NCBI GenBank assembly: GCA_965366045.1
Contig: CBDUDU010000001.1
Span: 55,028-119,027, forward strand
Reading direction: 5' to 3'
Origin: Njordibacter sp965366045
GTDB lineage: Bacteria; Pseudomonadota; Gammaproteobacteria; Pseudomonadales; Balneatricaceae
DNA length: 64,000 nucleotides
Positions 25,978 to 33,853 of this stretch are shown piece by piece (position 1 is the stretch's first letter; each line of letters opens with the position of its first letter). The position numbers and the translations under genes were made by a program. The notes beneath the pieces were generated by a model. That model saw nothing but the letters and a program-made list of their open reading frames with translations. It searched no databases and was not told the DNA's origin.

Positions 25978-26005
25978 AAAAAAGGCCTCCATTGAAGCCT
26001 TTTTT
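25978..26005. terminator. Bidirectional terminator between the tag-like remnant and folD
   Basis: AAAAAAGGC and GCCTTTTTT form the stem with an inner TC/GA pairing and A/T-tracts on both sides, so it can end transcription in either direction; on the minus strand it follows folD directly. Confidence 0.75.
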
Positions 26006-26023
26006 GACGATGAGGTGCGGTAA

Positions 26024-26905
26024 TTAAGCAGTAGGTAACTCAACGTTGTTATGACGACATGTAGCCACCATTGTGTTGTATAACAAACATGCAATGGTCA
26101 TGGGGCCAACACCACCAGGAACTGGAGTGATTGCGCCAGCTACTTTTTCGGCACTTTCAAAATGAACGTCGCCAACTAGCTTGGTTTTGCCTTCTGGTGT
26201 TTCGATGCGGTTGATACCTACGTCGATTACAGTGGCGCCTGGCTTAATCCAAGAACCTTTAACAAGTTCAGGAACACCTACGGCGGCTACTACGATGTCA
26301 GCTTCACGAACTACGGCTTCAATGTCCTTAGTGCGCGAGTGAGCCACCGTTACAGTACAGCTTTGCTGTAGCAACAAGTTGAACATTGGCTTGCCAACGA
26401 TGTTAGAACGGCCAACAACAACAGCGTTCATGCCCGTAAGGTCACCATGGTAGTCTTGTAGCATCATTAGGCTACCTAATGGAGTACAAGGAATCATGCC
26501 TTCGCCGCCAGTAGATAACATGCCTACGTTAATTGGGTGGAAGCCGTCTACGTCTTTTGCTGGGTCAATGGCTTCTAGTACCTTGGCAGAATTGATGTGC
26601 TTAGGTAATGGCAGTTGAACCAAAATGCCGTTGATGGCAGGGTCGTTGTTCATGTCATTAATTAAGTTAAGCAAAAACTTTTCTGATGTGGTGTCTTCTA
26701 GCTTGTGCTCAATAGATGTAATGCCACATTCTTTGGCTTGTTTGCCTTTGCTGCGCACGTACACTTGGCTGGCTGGGTCTTCGCCCACTAGCACAACCGC
26801 TAGGCCGGGAACGATGTTGTGGTCTGCTTTTATAGAAGCGATTTGACCGGTCATTTTTTCACGTAATTTAGCAGCAAACTGCTTGCCGTCAATAAGGTGT
26901 GCCAT
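26024..26905 (-). CDS. folD: Bifunctional methylene-THF dehydrogenase/methenyl-THF cyclohydrolase
   Basis: FolD interconverts 5,10-methylene-THF, 5,10-methenyl-THF and 10-formyl-THF. Hallmarks: PGLAVVLVGEDPASQVYVRSKGKQAKECGI with the catalytic Lys, GILVQLPLPKHI, PAKDVDGFHPINVG, CTPLGSLMML, VVGRSNIVGKPM, TVAHSRTKD, VIDVGINR and PVPGGVGPMT. I prefer the ATG at 26905 (MAHLIDGK, 293 aa); an ATG at 26920 adds five residues. It is single and divergent from the corrinoid operon. It would connect methyl-derived methylene-THF to formyl-THF and formate. Confidence 0.95.
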   Translation of the reverse strand: MAHLIDGKQFAAKLREKMTGQIASIKADHNIVPGLAVVLVGEDPASQVYVRSKGKQAKECGITSIEHKLEDTTSEKFLLNLINDMNNDPAINGILVQLPLPKHINSAKVLEAIDPAKDVDGFHPINVGMLSTGGEGMIPCTPLGSLMMLQDYHGDLTGMNAVVVGRSNIVGKPMFNLLLQQSCTVTVAHSRTKDIEAVVREADIVVAAVGVPELVKGSWIKPGATVIDVGINRIETPEGKTKLVGDVHFESAEKVAGAITPVPGGVGPMTIACLLYNTMVATCRHNNVELPTA

Positions 26906-27143
26906 GATGGGATAGCTCATGTTGGTGGGTAAAACAGCCGTTTTGAAACCTGTTCAAATACCGACTGACAAATTCGACGTGTATTTTAGCCTAATTTTTA
27001 TACGCTTGTTAGCGGGTATGCGCCAAATTAGTGGTCTGAAGGGCTGCTTTGGTAAATTATTTACCTGAATTTGATTCAGGCACCATGGGTAATACTCAAG
27101 TAACACAAGGGTTTGGTCGTGCTATGATGCCGTCTTCCCAAGC

Positions 27144-27228
27144 GGGTCGCAGATTCGACATGGGTCGCGTTTCGATAATGCTTTGTCGTAGTCGAGTTAG
27201 CTCAAAAAGGTCATCCTAGATAATCTAG
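27144..27228. promoter_or_regulatory. Direct repeats and palindrome before the corrinoid operon
   Basis: GGGTCGCAGATTCGACAT (from 27144) is repeated as GGGTCGCGTTTCGATAAT (from 27162), and a third related site TTGTCGTAGTCGA starts at 27183, so GTCG cores occur at 27146, 27164 and 27185. Spacing of 18-21 bp is typical for AraC-family sites. Just downstream CTAGAT-A-ATCTAG (27216-27228) is a perfect inverted repeat. The 392-bp region between folD and this operon holds no gene and no cobalamin riboswitch that I can recognise. Confidence 0.45.
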
Positions 27229-27297
27229 CGGCCATTACATCGCCATGTGTTGAATCGTCAATACTAGGCAGTTATTTTCCTGCAGGAGTGGTACCTA

Positions 27298-27996
27298 ATG
27301 TCCGATGATCAGTACGAAGAAGACCTCGACCTCAATAGCCTTAATGATGAAGAGCTTAGTGAGCAGATGCACGACGATCTTTATGATGGTATGGAAGAAG
27401 AGATTGCCGAAGGTACTAACATACTACTCAGTCGTGGTTGGTCACCTAGCCGAGTGCTAAACGACGCTTTGGTAGCGGGCATGACCATTGTAGGCGTTGA
27501 CTTCCGAGACGGCATTTTGTTTGTGCCAGAGGTGTTGATGGCCGCTAACGCAATGAAAGCGGGCATGGCTATCTTACGTCCGTTGTTGGCCGAAACAGGT
27601 GCAGAACCTGTGGGCAAGGCGATTATCGGTACTGTTAAGGGCGACATTCACGACATCGGCAAAAACCTAGTGGCCATGATGTGGGAAGGCGCTGGTTTTG
27701 AAGTGATCGATCTAGGCATCAACTGCCCGGTAGAAAAGTACCTTGAAGCGCTTGAAGAACACAAACCCGATATTTTGGGTATGTCTGCGTTATTGACCAC
27801 CACCATGCCTTACATGAAGGTGGTTATAGACACCCTTAAAGAGCAAGGTATTCGTGACGACTTCTTAGTATTAGTTGGCGGTGCGCCACTTAACGAAGAG
27901 TTTGGTGAAGCCGTAGGCGCAGACGCCTATTGCCGCGATGCTGCCGTAGCCGTAGAAACAGCGAAGAAGTTAATCGCTGAAAAACGCGCAGCCTAA
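27298..27996 (+). CDS. Methyltransferase-cognate corrinoid protein (MttC/MtgC type)
   Basis: A 232-aa cobalamin-binding methyl carrier. An acidic N-terminal extension (1-38, rich in Asp and Glu) precedes the helical cap (about 39-105: SRVLNDALVAGMTIVGVDFRDGILFVPEVLMAANAM) and the Rossmann-like B12 domain, in which GDIHDIGKN (Asp116, His118, Gly121) carries the lower-ligand histidine; GMSALLTTTM and VGGAPLNEEFG complete the motif set. Such proteins receive a methyl group from a substrate-specific MttB-family enzyme and pass it to THF. It is the first gene of the C1 operon; no MttB-type gene is in the window. Confidence 0.9.
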   Translation: MSDDQYEEDLDLNSLNDEELSEQMHDDLYDGMEEEIAEGTNILLSRGWSPSRVLNDALVAGMTIVGVDFRDGILFVPEVLMAANAMKAGMAILRPLLAETGAEPVGKAIIGTVKGDIHDIGKNLVAMMWEGAGFEVIDLGINCPVEKYLEALEEHKPDILGMSALLTTTMPYMKVVIDTLKEQGIRDDFLVLVGGAPLNEEFGEAVGADAYCRDAAVAVETAKKLIAEKRAA

Positions 27997-28015
27997 GGCC
28001 TTGGTGGGGTAACCC

Positions 28016-28642
28016 ATGCAGCCAGCTAGCCTGCTTATTATTACATGCGGCGCCATCGCTCGAGAAGTAATGGCTGTTGCTAAGAGTAACGGCTGGCAAC
28101 ATTTAAAAGTCACCCAAATCCCAGCCGAGTTACATAATCGGCCGGATCAGATTCCTGCGGCCGTTGAAAAACGCTTGCAGGCGTATGCCGCAGATTACGA
28201 TCATGTATTTGCTGCGTTTGGGGATTGTGGTACCGGTGGGCGATTGGACAAAGTGCTGGATAAGTACGGTATTCAACGCTTGTCTGGTGCGCACTGTTAC
28301 GAATTTTTTAGTGGTAGCGACAATTTCGCCGCCATGGCGGAGCAGGAGTTAGGTACGTTTTACCTAACTGATTACCTGGCTAAGCATTTTGAACAGCTCA
28401 TCATGGAAGGTATGGGCTTGAACAAACATCCAAAACTCATTGAGTTGATGTTTGCGCACTATAAAAAGCTGGTATACCTAGTGCAAGACCCCGACCGACA
28501 GTTAGATCATTTTGCTGAGGCGGCGGCTGATAAGCTAGGTTTGGAATATGAACGTGTTGAAACAGGGTACGGCCAAATGGCCCAAGAACTGAGCACGCAT
28601 TATAGCAATTACACAGAGCAGGTAATTAAATGGCCAACCTAA
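28016..28642 (+). CDS. DUF1638 protein of corrinoid methyltransferase cluster
   Basis: A 208-aa DUF1638 protein. The start LLIITCGAIAREVMAV, the mid-section DHVFAAFGDCGTGGRLD, then SGAHCYEFFSG and FYLTDYLAKHFEQL match the family. Conserved cysteines (in ITCGA, GDCGTGG and HCYEF) could bind a metal. Its biochemical role is unknown, but DUF1638 genes often lie beside corrinoid proteins and methyltransferases, as here. It ends 13 bp inside the next gene, so the two are translationally linked. Confidence 0.8.
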   Translation: MQPASLLIITCGAIAREVMAVAKSNGWQHLKVTQIPAELHNRPDQIPAAVEKRLQAYAADYDHVFAAFGDCGTGGRLDKVLDKYGIQRLSGAHCYEFFSGSDNFAAMAEQELGTFYLTDYLAKHFEQLIMEGMGLNKHPKLIELMFAHYKKLVYLVQDPDRQLDHFAEAAADKLGLEYERVETGYGQMAQELSTHYSNYTEQVIKWPT

Positions 28643-28929
28643 TCATCGTCATGTGGCGTGACATTCCCGCCCAAGTTATCGTTAAGCAAGGCCGAAAAAG
28701 CGCCAAGCGCCCCCTTGAAGAACGTTTTGAAAAAGCCGTAGATAAAGCCGCAATGAGAGCGGGCCTTTACGGTAGTGATGGGTATTTGTCGGAATGGCGT
28801 CGTGATACCACGAGCTGTGGAGATGACTTGGAAGCGGTGCTAGAAGCCACGGTCACGCAAATACAAACAGACTACACAGATGAACGCCTAGCCGTGCTAG
28901 TTGCAGCTGGCGGCGTTGCTGAAAAATAG
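28630..28929 (+). CDS. Small 'virulence factor' family protein
   Basis: A 99-aa protein starting ANLIIVMWRDIPAQVIVKQGR, with a central ERFEKAVDKAAMRAGL and SEWRR region. This family is annotated as 'virulence factor' in databases for historical reasons, and its function is unknown. Here, as in other marine proteobacteria, it sits between DUF1638 and a MetF-like gene, so a role in corrinoid-dependent C1 metabolism is more likely than virulence. The start codon lies within the end of the DUF1638 gene. Confidence 0.75.
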   Translation: MANLIIVMWRDIPAQVIVKQGRKSAKRPLEERFEKAVDKAAMRAGLYGSDGYLSEWRRDTTSCGDDLEAVLEATVTQIQTDYTDERLAVLVAAGGVAEK

Positions 28930-28992
28930 CCGATAATTAGCTGAATCATTGGTTGCAAAACCAGTGTTATTTTCTTTTTTGGAGAAGTACCT

Positions 28993-29934
28993 ATGGCACT
29001 AAATGCCGTCGCAGAAAAACAAGCCATAATTGACTTGATGCAAAAAACCACTGTAGAAGTGACTCCGGGCGGTGCTGCCAAAGTTGCCGACTTTAGCCAG
29101 CTTTTACGCCCAGGTTGTACTGTGTATGTTACCTTTTTACCTGGTTCTGACTTTGCCGACACAGTAGCCACTGTGCGTCGCCTTAAAGACGAAGGGTTTA
29201 ATCCGGTACCACACTTTGCTGCACGTTCCATACCGTCTGCCAAGTTCTTAGAAGAAAACCTAGCGTCCCTACAAGGCGAAACGGGCGTAACTGAAGGTTT
29301 GTTAATTGGTGGTGGTGTAACCACGCCGGTGGGCGATTTTGGGTCTTCCATGAAAGTGCTACAAACAGGCTTGTTTGAAAAGTACGGGATTTTAAAAATG
29401 GGTTTAGCGGGGCACCCAGAAGGCAGCCCAGACATCAGCCCGGCTGACTGTGCTTTAGCTATTAAAGAGAAGAACGACTTCGCTAAACAAACTGACATGA
29501 GCTTGTACTTAGCCACTCAGTTTGTGTTTGAAGCAGAACCTATTTTTGCGTGGGAGCGCGCCATTCGTGCTGCTGGCAACGAGCTGCCGATTCATATTGG
29601 TGTGCCAGGCCTAGCCACCATTAAAACGCTGATGCGCCATGCGGCCCATTGTGGTGTGGGTGCATCGGTACGCTTCTTAACGCGTAGTCCTATGAATATG
29701 GTAAAATTAGGCCTTAAAGACTCATTTTTAGGCAAATATGTTAACGCCCCGTCGTCGGAGCCGAACCAGCTTATGCGCGACTTAGTAACCGGTATGCATA
29801 ACGATCCCGACTGTTTGATTCATCAGTGTCACCTGTATCCATTAGGCGGCTTAAAGAAGTCTGCAGCGTGGATGTATCAAGTGCAAGATGGCCAATTTGA
29901 GTTAAGCGGTAAAAGTTTTACCGTTAAGCCGTAA
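28993..29934 (+). CDS. MetF-like methylenetetrahydrofolate reductase
   Basis: A 313-aa FAD-type TIM-barrel protein of the MTHFR family: VEVTPGGAAKVADFSQLLRPGCTVYVTFLPG, PVPHFAARSI, EGLLIGGGVTTPVGDF, KMGLAGHPEGSPDI, DMSLYLATQFVFEAEPIFAWERA and PIHIGVPGLATIKTLMRHA. These align with MetF's strands including the substrate-binding region. It is divergent from housekeeping MetF, and its place between the small protein and the methyl-THF methyltransferase suggests that it oxidises methyl-THF to methylene-THF in a catabolic direction; direction is inference. Confidence 0.82.
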   Translation: MALNAVAEKQAIIDLMQKTTVEVTPGGAAKVADFSQLLRPGCTVYVTFLPGSDFADTVATVRRLKDEGFNPVPHFAARSIPSAKFLEENLASLQGETGVTEGLLIGGGVTTPVGDFGSSMKVLQTGLFEKYGILKMGLAGHPEGSPDISPADCALAIKEKNDFAKQTDMSLYLATQFVFEAEPIFAWERAIRAAGNELPIHIGVPGLATIKTLMRHAAHCGVGASVRFLTRSPMNMVKLGLKDSFLGKYVNAPSSEPNQLMRDLVTGMHNDPDCLIHQCHLYPLGGLKKSAAWMYQVQDGQFELSGKSFTVKP

Positions 29935-30002
29935 GTACACCCACATTTTATGTTTTGGGCTAGGCAACTAGCCTTTATTAGACCTTAAAGCAGGAAACAC
30001 CC

Positions 30003-30899
30003 ATGACTGATACTATCATCAGCTCCGCTACCCAAGAAGTTGTCATTGGCTTTGATCGCCCGTTTGCCGTAATCGGCGAACGCATTAACCCTACCGGCCG
30101 TAAATTACTCGCCGAAGAAATGAAAAATGGCGACTTTAGCCGCGTAGAGGCCGATGCTTTAGCACAGGTTGCAGCTGGCGCCACTATCCTGGACATCAAC
30201 GCCGGTATACCGCTCGCCGATGAACCCGCCATTTTAGCCAAAACCATTCAGCTGGTACAAAAACTAGTTGATGTGCCTTTATGTATCGATTCATCCATTA
30301 TTGAAGCACTAGAAGCAGGCCTTGCTGTGTACAAAGGTAAAGCGCTTTTGAACTCGGTCACCGGCGAAGACGAGTCGTTGGATCGTGTATTGCCATTGGT
30401 TAAGAAGTACGGCGCTGCCGTGGTTGCCATCTCTAACGATGAAACTGGTATCTCGCAAGACATTAACGTGCGTTTTGAAGTGGCCAAAAAGATTGTTGAG
30501 CGGGCTGCTGATTACGGTATTCCAGCGTCAGACGTAGTGGTAGATCCTTTAGTGATGCCTGTTGGCGCAATCAACACCTCTGGCCGCCAAGTGATGGAAT
30601 TTGTACATCGCCTACGCACAGAGCTTAAAGTTAATACCACGTGTGGTGCATCCAATTTTAGCTTCGGTTTACCCAATCGTAACGGCGTAAACTGTGCGTT
30701 TATAGCCTGTGCTATTGCCTCTGGTATGACCTCTGCTATCATCAACCCGATGCACGAAGAAGTGATGCTAGGTGTGCGCGGCGGTAACTTGATGATGGGC
30801 TATGACCCAGAATGTAAAAACTGGATTAAAGCTTACCGTGACCCAGCTGCCGCCACTGGACGTGGTGGCCGTACTGGCGGCCGTCGTCGTAGCGCATAA
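30003..30899 (+). CDS. Methyl-THF:corrinoid protein methyltransferase (pterin-binding)
   Basis: A 298-aa pterin-binding TIM barrel like MtgA/AcsE. Motifs: FAVIGERINPTGRKLLAEEM, AAGATILDINAGIPLADE, PLCIDSSIIEALEAGL, ALLNSVTGED, VVVDPLVMPVG and TTCGASNFSFGLPNR. It would move the methyl group from the corrinoid protein to THF. The C-terminus ends in an unusual Gly/Arg tail (RGGRTGGRRRSA) beyond the barrel. A strong terminator follows before the activase gene. Confidence 0.88.
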   Translation: MTDTIISSATQEVVIGFDRPFAVIGERINPTGRKLLAEEMKNGDFSRVEADALAQVAAGATILDINAGIPLADEPAILAKTIQLVQKLVDVPLCIDSSIIEALEAGLAVYKGKALLNSVTGEDESLDRVLPLVKKYGAAVVAISNDETGISQDINVRFEVAKKIVERAADYGIPASDVVVDPLVMPVGAINTSGRQVMEFVHRLRTELKVNTTCGASNFSFGLPNRNGVNCAFIACAIASGMTSAIINPMHEEVMLGVRGGNLMMGYDPECKNWIKAYRDPAAATGRGGRTGGRRRSA

Positions 30900-30926
30900 G
30901 CTGCGCTGACGATAGCAGAATTATCT

Positions 30927-30952
30927 AAAAGGGGCCTCATGGCTCCTTTTTT
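30927..30952 (+). terminator. Terminator between methyltransferase and activase genes
   Basis: AAAAGGGGCC, loop TCAT, GGCTCCTTTTTT: a 10-bp stem with one G-T pair and a T-run. It may partly separate expression of the activase from the upstream operon. Confidence 0.8.
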
Positions 30953-30989
30953 ATCTAACCCAACCACCACACAACATTGAGATGGCCCT

Positions 30990-33020
30990 ATGAGTCCAAC
31001 ACATACTGATGATGCTTTAGTCGTTTTTACACCCTCCGGCAAGCGCGGTCGTTTCCCTGTGGGGACGCCGTTGTTACAAGCGGCACGTTATCTCAATGTG
31101 GATATCGATTCGGTGTGTGGCGCCCGTGGTATTTGTGGTCGCTGTCAAATATTGGTTAGCGAAGGTGAATTTGCCAAGTTTGGTATTACCTCTGGCAAGG
31201 ACAGCTTAGAACCCATTACCGCACCGGAGCTTAAGTTTGCCGAACGCCGAGAGCTGAAACCGGGACGCCGACTAAGTTGCCATACCAAGGTATTGAACGA
31301 CATCGTTGTGGATGTGCCCGCAGAGAGCCAAGTGCATCATCAAATGGTGCGTAAGGATGCCGAACACCATGATATCGACATCAATCCTTTGGTTCGCTTG
31401 TACTACGTGGAAGTGCAAGAGCCTGACATGCACGATCCGTCAGGCGATCTGCGCCGGTTGTTAAATGCCCTAGAAGCCGATTGGCAATTGCTTGATCTCA
31501 GTTACGATGTGGCACTGTTGGCGACTATTCAATCCATATTACGAGAAGGAAAGTGGGCGCTAACGGTGGCTGTGCGTCAGGGCGAGCAAATTGTAGCCAT
31601 TTGGCCGGGTCTCAAAGAAAACGTGTTTGGTATTGCCGTAGACGTTGGCTCTACCACCATTGCCGCACATTTGTGTAATTTGTCTAGTGGTGAAGTGGTG
31701 GCCAGTGCTGGCGTCATGAACCCACAAATTCGTTTTGGCGAAGACCTCATGAGTCGCGTGTCTTACGTGATGATGAATCCGGGTGGTGAAGTCGACATGA
31801 CCCATGCGGTGCGTGAAGCACTCAACGGCCTGGTTAAAGACTTAGTTAAACAAGTGCAGTGTGAAACCACCGATATATTAGAAATCACCTTTGTGGCTAA
31901 CCCTATTATGCATCACTTGTTATTGGGTATTAACCCGGTAGAACTTGGTGGGGCACCATTTGCTTTGGCTACAGATATGGCCGTTAATACCTTAGCCCGC
32001 GACCTAGATGTTGCGCTAAACCCCCAGGCGAGGGCCTATTTGTTGCCCTGTATTGCTGGCCATGTAGGCGCCGATACGGCGGGCATGATATTAGCCGAAC
32101 AACCTTATAACCATGATGAAATGACCTTGTTGGTAGACGTAGGTACCAATGCTGAGATCGTGTTAGGCAATCGCCATCGTTTAGTGGCGTGCTCTAGCCC
32201 CACAGGCCCAGCCTTTGAGGGCGCACAAATTAGCTCTGGCCAGCGTGCTGCAGCCGGCGCGATAGAACGTATTCGTATAGATCCGGTCACCTTAGAGCCA
32301 CGCTTTCAGGTCATTGGCTGCGAGTTGTGGTCGGATCAAGCCGGGTTTGATGAAGCGACGGAAAAATCAGGTATTACTGGCATTTGTGGTTCTGGCATCA
32401 TCGAAGTTGTGGCCGAAATGTACTTGTCTGGCGTCATTAACCAGGACGGTGTAGTGGATGGTGCGATGGCCGACATTAACCCGCGTATTCAAGCCGACGG
32501 ACGTACCTATTCTTACGAAATTATGCCCGCCACAGAAACTCGTGGTGCGGTGAAGATTATGCAAAATGACATTCGTGCTATTCAGCTGGCTAAAGCCGCT
32601 TTGTACGCGGGTGTGAAGCTGCTAATGCAATACCAGCAAGTTGACAAAGTAGATCGTATTCGATTTGCCGGTGCCTTTGGTAGTCACATCGATGTAAAAT
32701 ATGCCATGGTATTAGGCTTAATTCCAGACTGTGCTTTAGGTGAGGTGTCTTCGGCCGGTAACGCGGCGGGCACTGGTGCGCGTATCGCCTTACTTAACGA
32801 AGAGTCGCGGGCAGAAATTGAGCAAGTGGTACGTAGTGTAGAGAAAATCGAAACCGCAGTAGAACCTGATTTCCAACAGCTGTTTATTGATGCCATGGCA
32901 TTTCCAAATAAGGTTGATGCCTTTCCAGAACTAGAAAAAGTGGTGACTTTGCCAGCCATCAAAGAAGTTAAAGCAGACACGGAAAGTGGCGAAAAGAAAC
33001 GCCGCCGCCGTCGCGGTTAA
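30990..33020 (+). CDS. ASKHA-domain ferredoxin, reductive activator of corrinoid protein (RACo-like)
   Basis: A 676-aa activator that restores Co(II) cobalamin to Co(I) at the expense of ATP. The N-terminal [2Fe-2S] ferredoxin domain (about 8-105) has cysteines C-x5-C-x2-C (Cys43, 49, 52) and a fourth in RRLSCHT (about 97). A linker leads to the ASKHA ATPase part (about 210-640): FGIAVDVGSTTIAAHL, NPQIRFGEDLMSRV, VDVGTNAEIVLG, SPTGPAFEGAQISSG, GSGIIEVVAEM and RFAGAFGSHID. The last residues are a basic tail (GEKKRRRRRG), echoing the tail of the upstream methyltransferase. Confidence 0.9.
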   Translation: MSPTHTDDALVVFTPSGKRGRFPVGTPLLQAARYLNVDIDSVCGARGICGRCQILVSEGEFAKFGITSGKDSLEPITAPELKFAERRELKPGRRLSCHTKVLNDIVVDVPAESQVHHQMVRKDAEHHDIDINPLVRLYYVEVQEPDMHDPSGDLRRLLNALEADWQLLDLSYDVALLATIQSILREGKWALTVAVRQGEQIVAIWPGLKENVFGIAVDVGSTTIAAHLCNLSSGEVVASAGVMNPQIRFGEDLMSRVSYVMMNPGGEVDMTHAVREALNGLVKDLVKQVQCETTDILEITFVANPIMHHLLLGINPVELGGAPFALATDMAVNTLARDLDVALNPQARAYLLPCIAGHVGADTAGMILAEQPYNHDEMTLLVDVGTNAEIVLGNRHRLVACSSPTGPAFEGAQISSGQRAAAGAIERIRIDPVTLEPRFQVIGCELWSDQAGFDEATEKSGITGICGSGIIEVVAEMYLSGVINQDGVVDGAMADINPRIQADGRTYSYEIMPATETRGAVKIMQNDIRAIQLAKAALYAGVKLLMQYQQVDKVDRIRFAGAFGSHIDVKYAMVLGLIPDCALGEVSSAGNAAGTGARIALLNEESRAEIEQVVRSVEKIETAVEPDFQQLFIDAMAFPNKVDAFPELEKVVTLPAIKEVKADTESGEKKRRRRRG

Positions 33021-33039
33021 GCCTTCAAGGATAAATAAC

Positions 33040-33828
33040 ATGCAACAACAAATGCCAGCACCCAAAGGTAGGGCCCGTTTAGCCATTATGATGGGCATTG
33101 GCCTCAAGCTATTCAAAAGCATTAAAGTGGTTAAGGTAGCCTTGATCGGGATGGCCCTGTCGGGGTGGACTATTCTGCTGAGTTTTGAATTTGCTGCGAC
33201 CTTGCTGGCCGTGTTGATGTTCCATGAATATGGCCACATTCGGGCCATGAAACATTTTGGTATTCCCACTAAAGGTATTTATATTATTCCTTTTGTGGGT
33301 GGTATTGCCGTAGGTGAACAGCCTAAAACCCATTGGCAGGACCTATATATTGCCATGATGGGGCCGGTGTTTGGTTTAGTGATGACACTGGTGTTTTTTG
33401 TGACTTATAGCCTGACCGAAAGCCACTTTGTGGGGTTGGTAGCCTCTGTGAGTGCGTTGCTCAACTTGGTTAACTTGCTGCCAGTGTTGCCTCTAGATGG
33501 CGGCCGTGTGGTTAAAGCCTTAGTCTACTCGGGTCGCAGCCGCTTTATCTACGTCGGTTTAGTGGTCATATCCGCGTTGCTTATCCTCTACTGCTTTACT
33601 CATGGCTTTGCGCTAATAGGCTTTTTTGGCATTATGGGGTTGGTTGATTTGTTATCTGATTGGCGCAGTTTTGATTACGACCCCAAGCACAAACTTGATA
33701 CCTACGGCATTGTATTTAGCTTGGTTTGGTATTTGCTTACGGCAGCGGCGTTGATTGGTATGATCGTTTGGCTTGCTACTCTAGAAATTCCTGGTAGCGA
33801 GTTAGCCATGGCGATTCTAGGAGCCTAG
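33040..33828 (+). CDS. M50-family intramembrane metalloprotease
   Basis: A 262-aa site-2-protease-like membrane protein. The zinc motif HEYGH lies in the second hydrophobic segment (FEFAATLLAVLMFHEYGHIRAMKHFG), and the second metal ligand is in NLLPVLPLDGGRVV. About six hydrophobic segments are present. The ATG at 33040 has an AAGG ribosome-binding site; a longer frame from 32986 lies within the activase gene. It follows the activase by 19 bp and may be cotranscribed; its substrate is unknown. Confidence 0.82.
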   Translation: MQQQMPAPKGRARLAIMMGIGLKLFKSIKVVKVALIGMALSGWTILLSFEFAATLLAVLMFHEYGHIRAMKHFGIPTKGIYIIPFVGGIAVGEQPKTHWQDLYIAMMGPVFGLVMTLVFFVTYSLTESHFVGLVASVSALLNLVNLLPVLPLDGGRVVKALVYSGRSRFIYVGLVVISALLILYCFTHGFALIGFFGIMGLVDLLSDWRSFDYDPKHKLDTYGIVFSLVWYLLTAAALIGMIVWLATLEIPGSELAMAILGA

Positions 33829-33853
33829 AATGGTGCTGGTTCAACATGATAAC

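Noticed and set aside
26921..27297. Possible cobalamin riboswitch before the corrinoid operon
   Set aside because: No B12-box-like sequence or long conserved stem arrangement was visible; the repeats fit protein-binding sites better.
32986..33039. N-terminal extension of the M50 protease
   Set aside because: It is the activase tail read in another frame; the ATG at 33040 has a ribosome-binding site.
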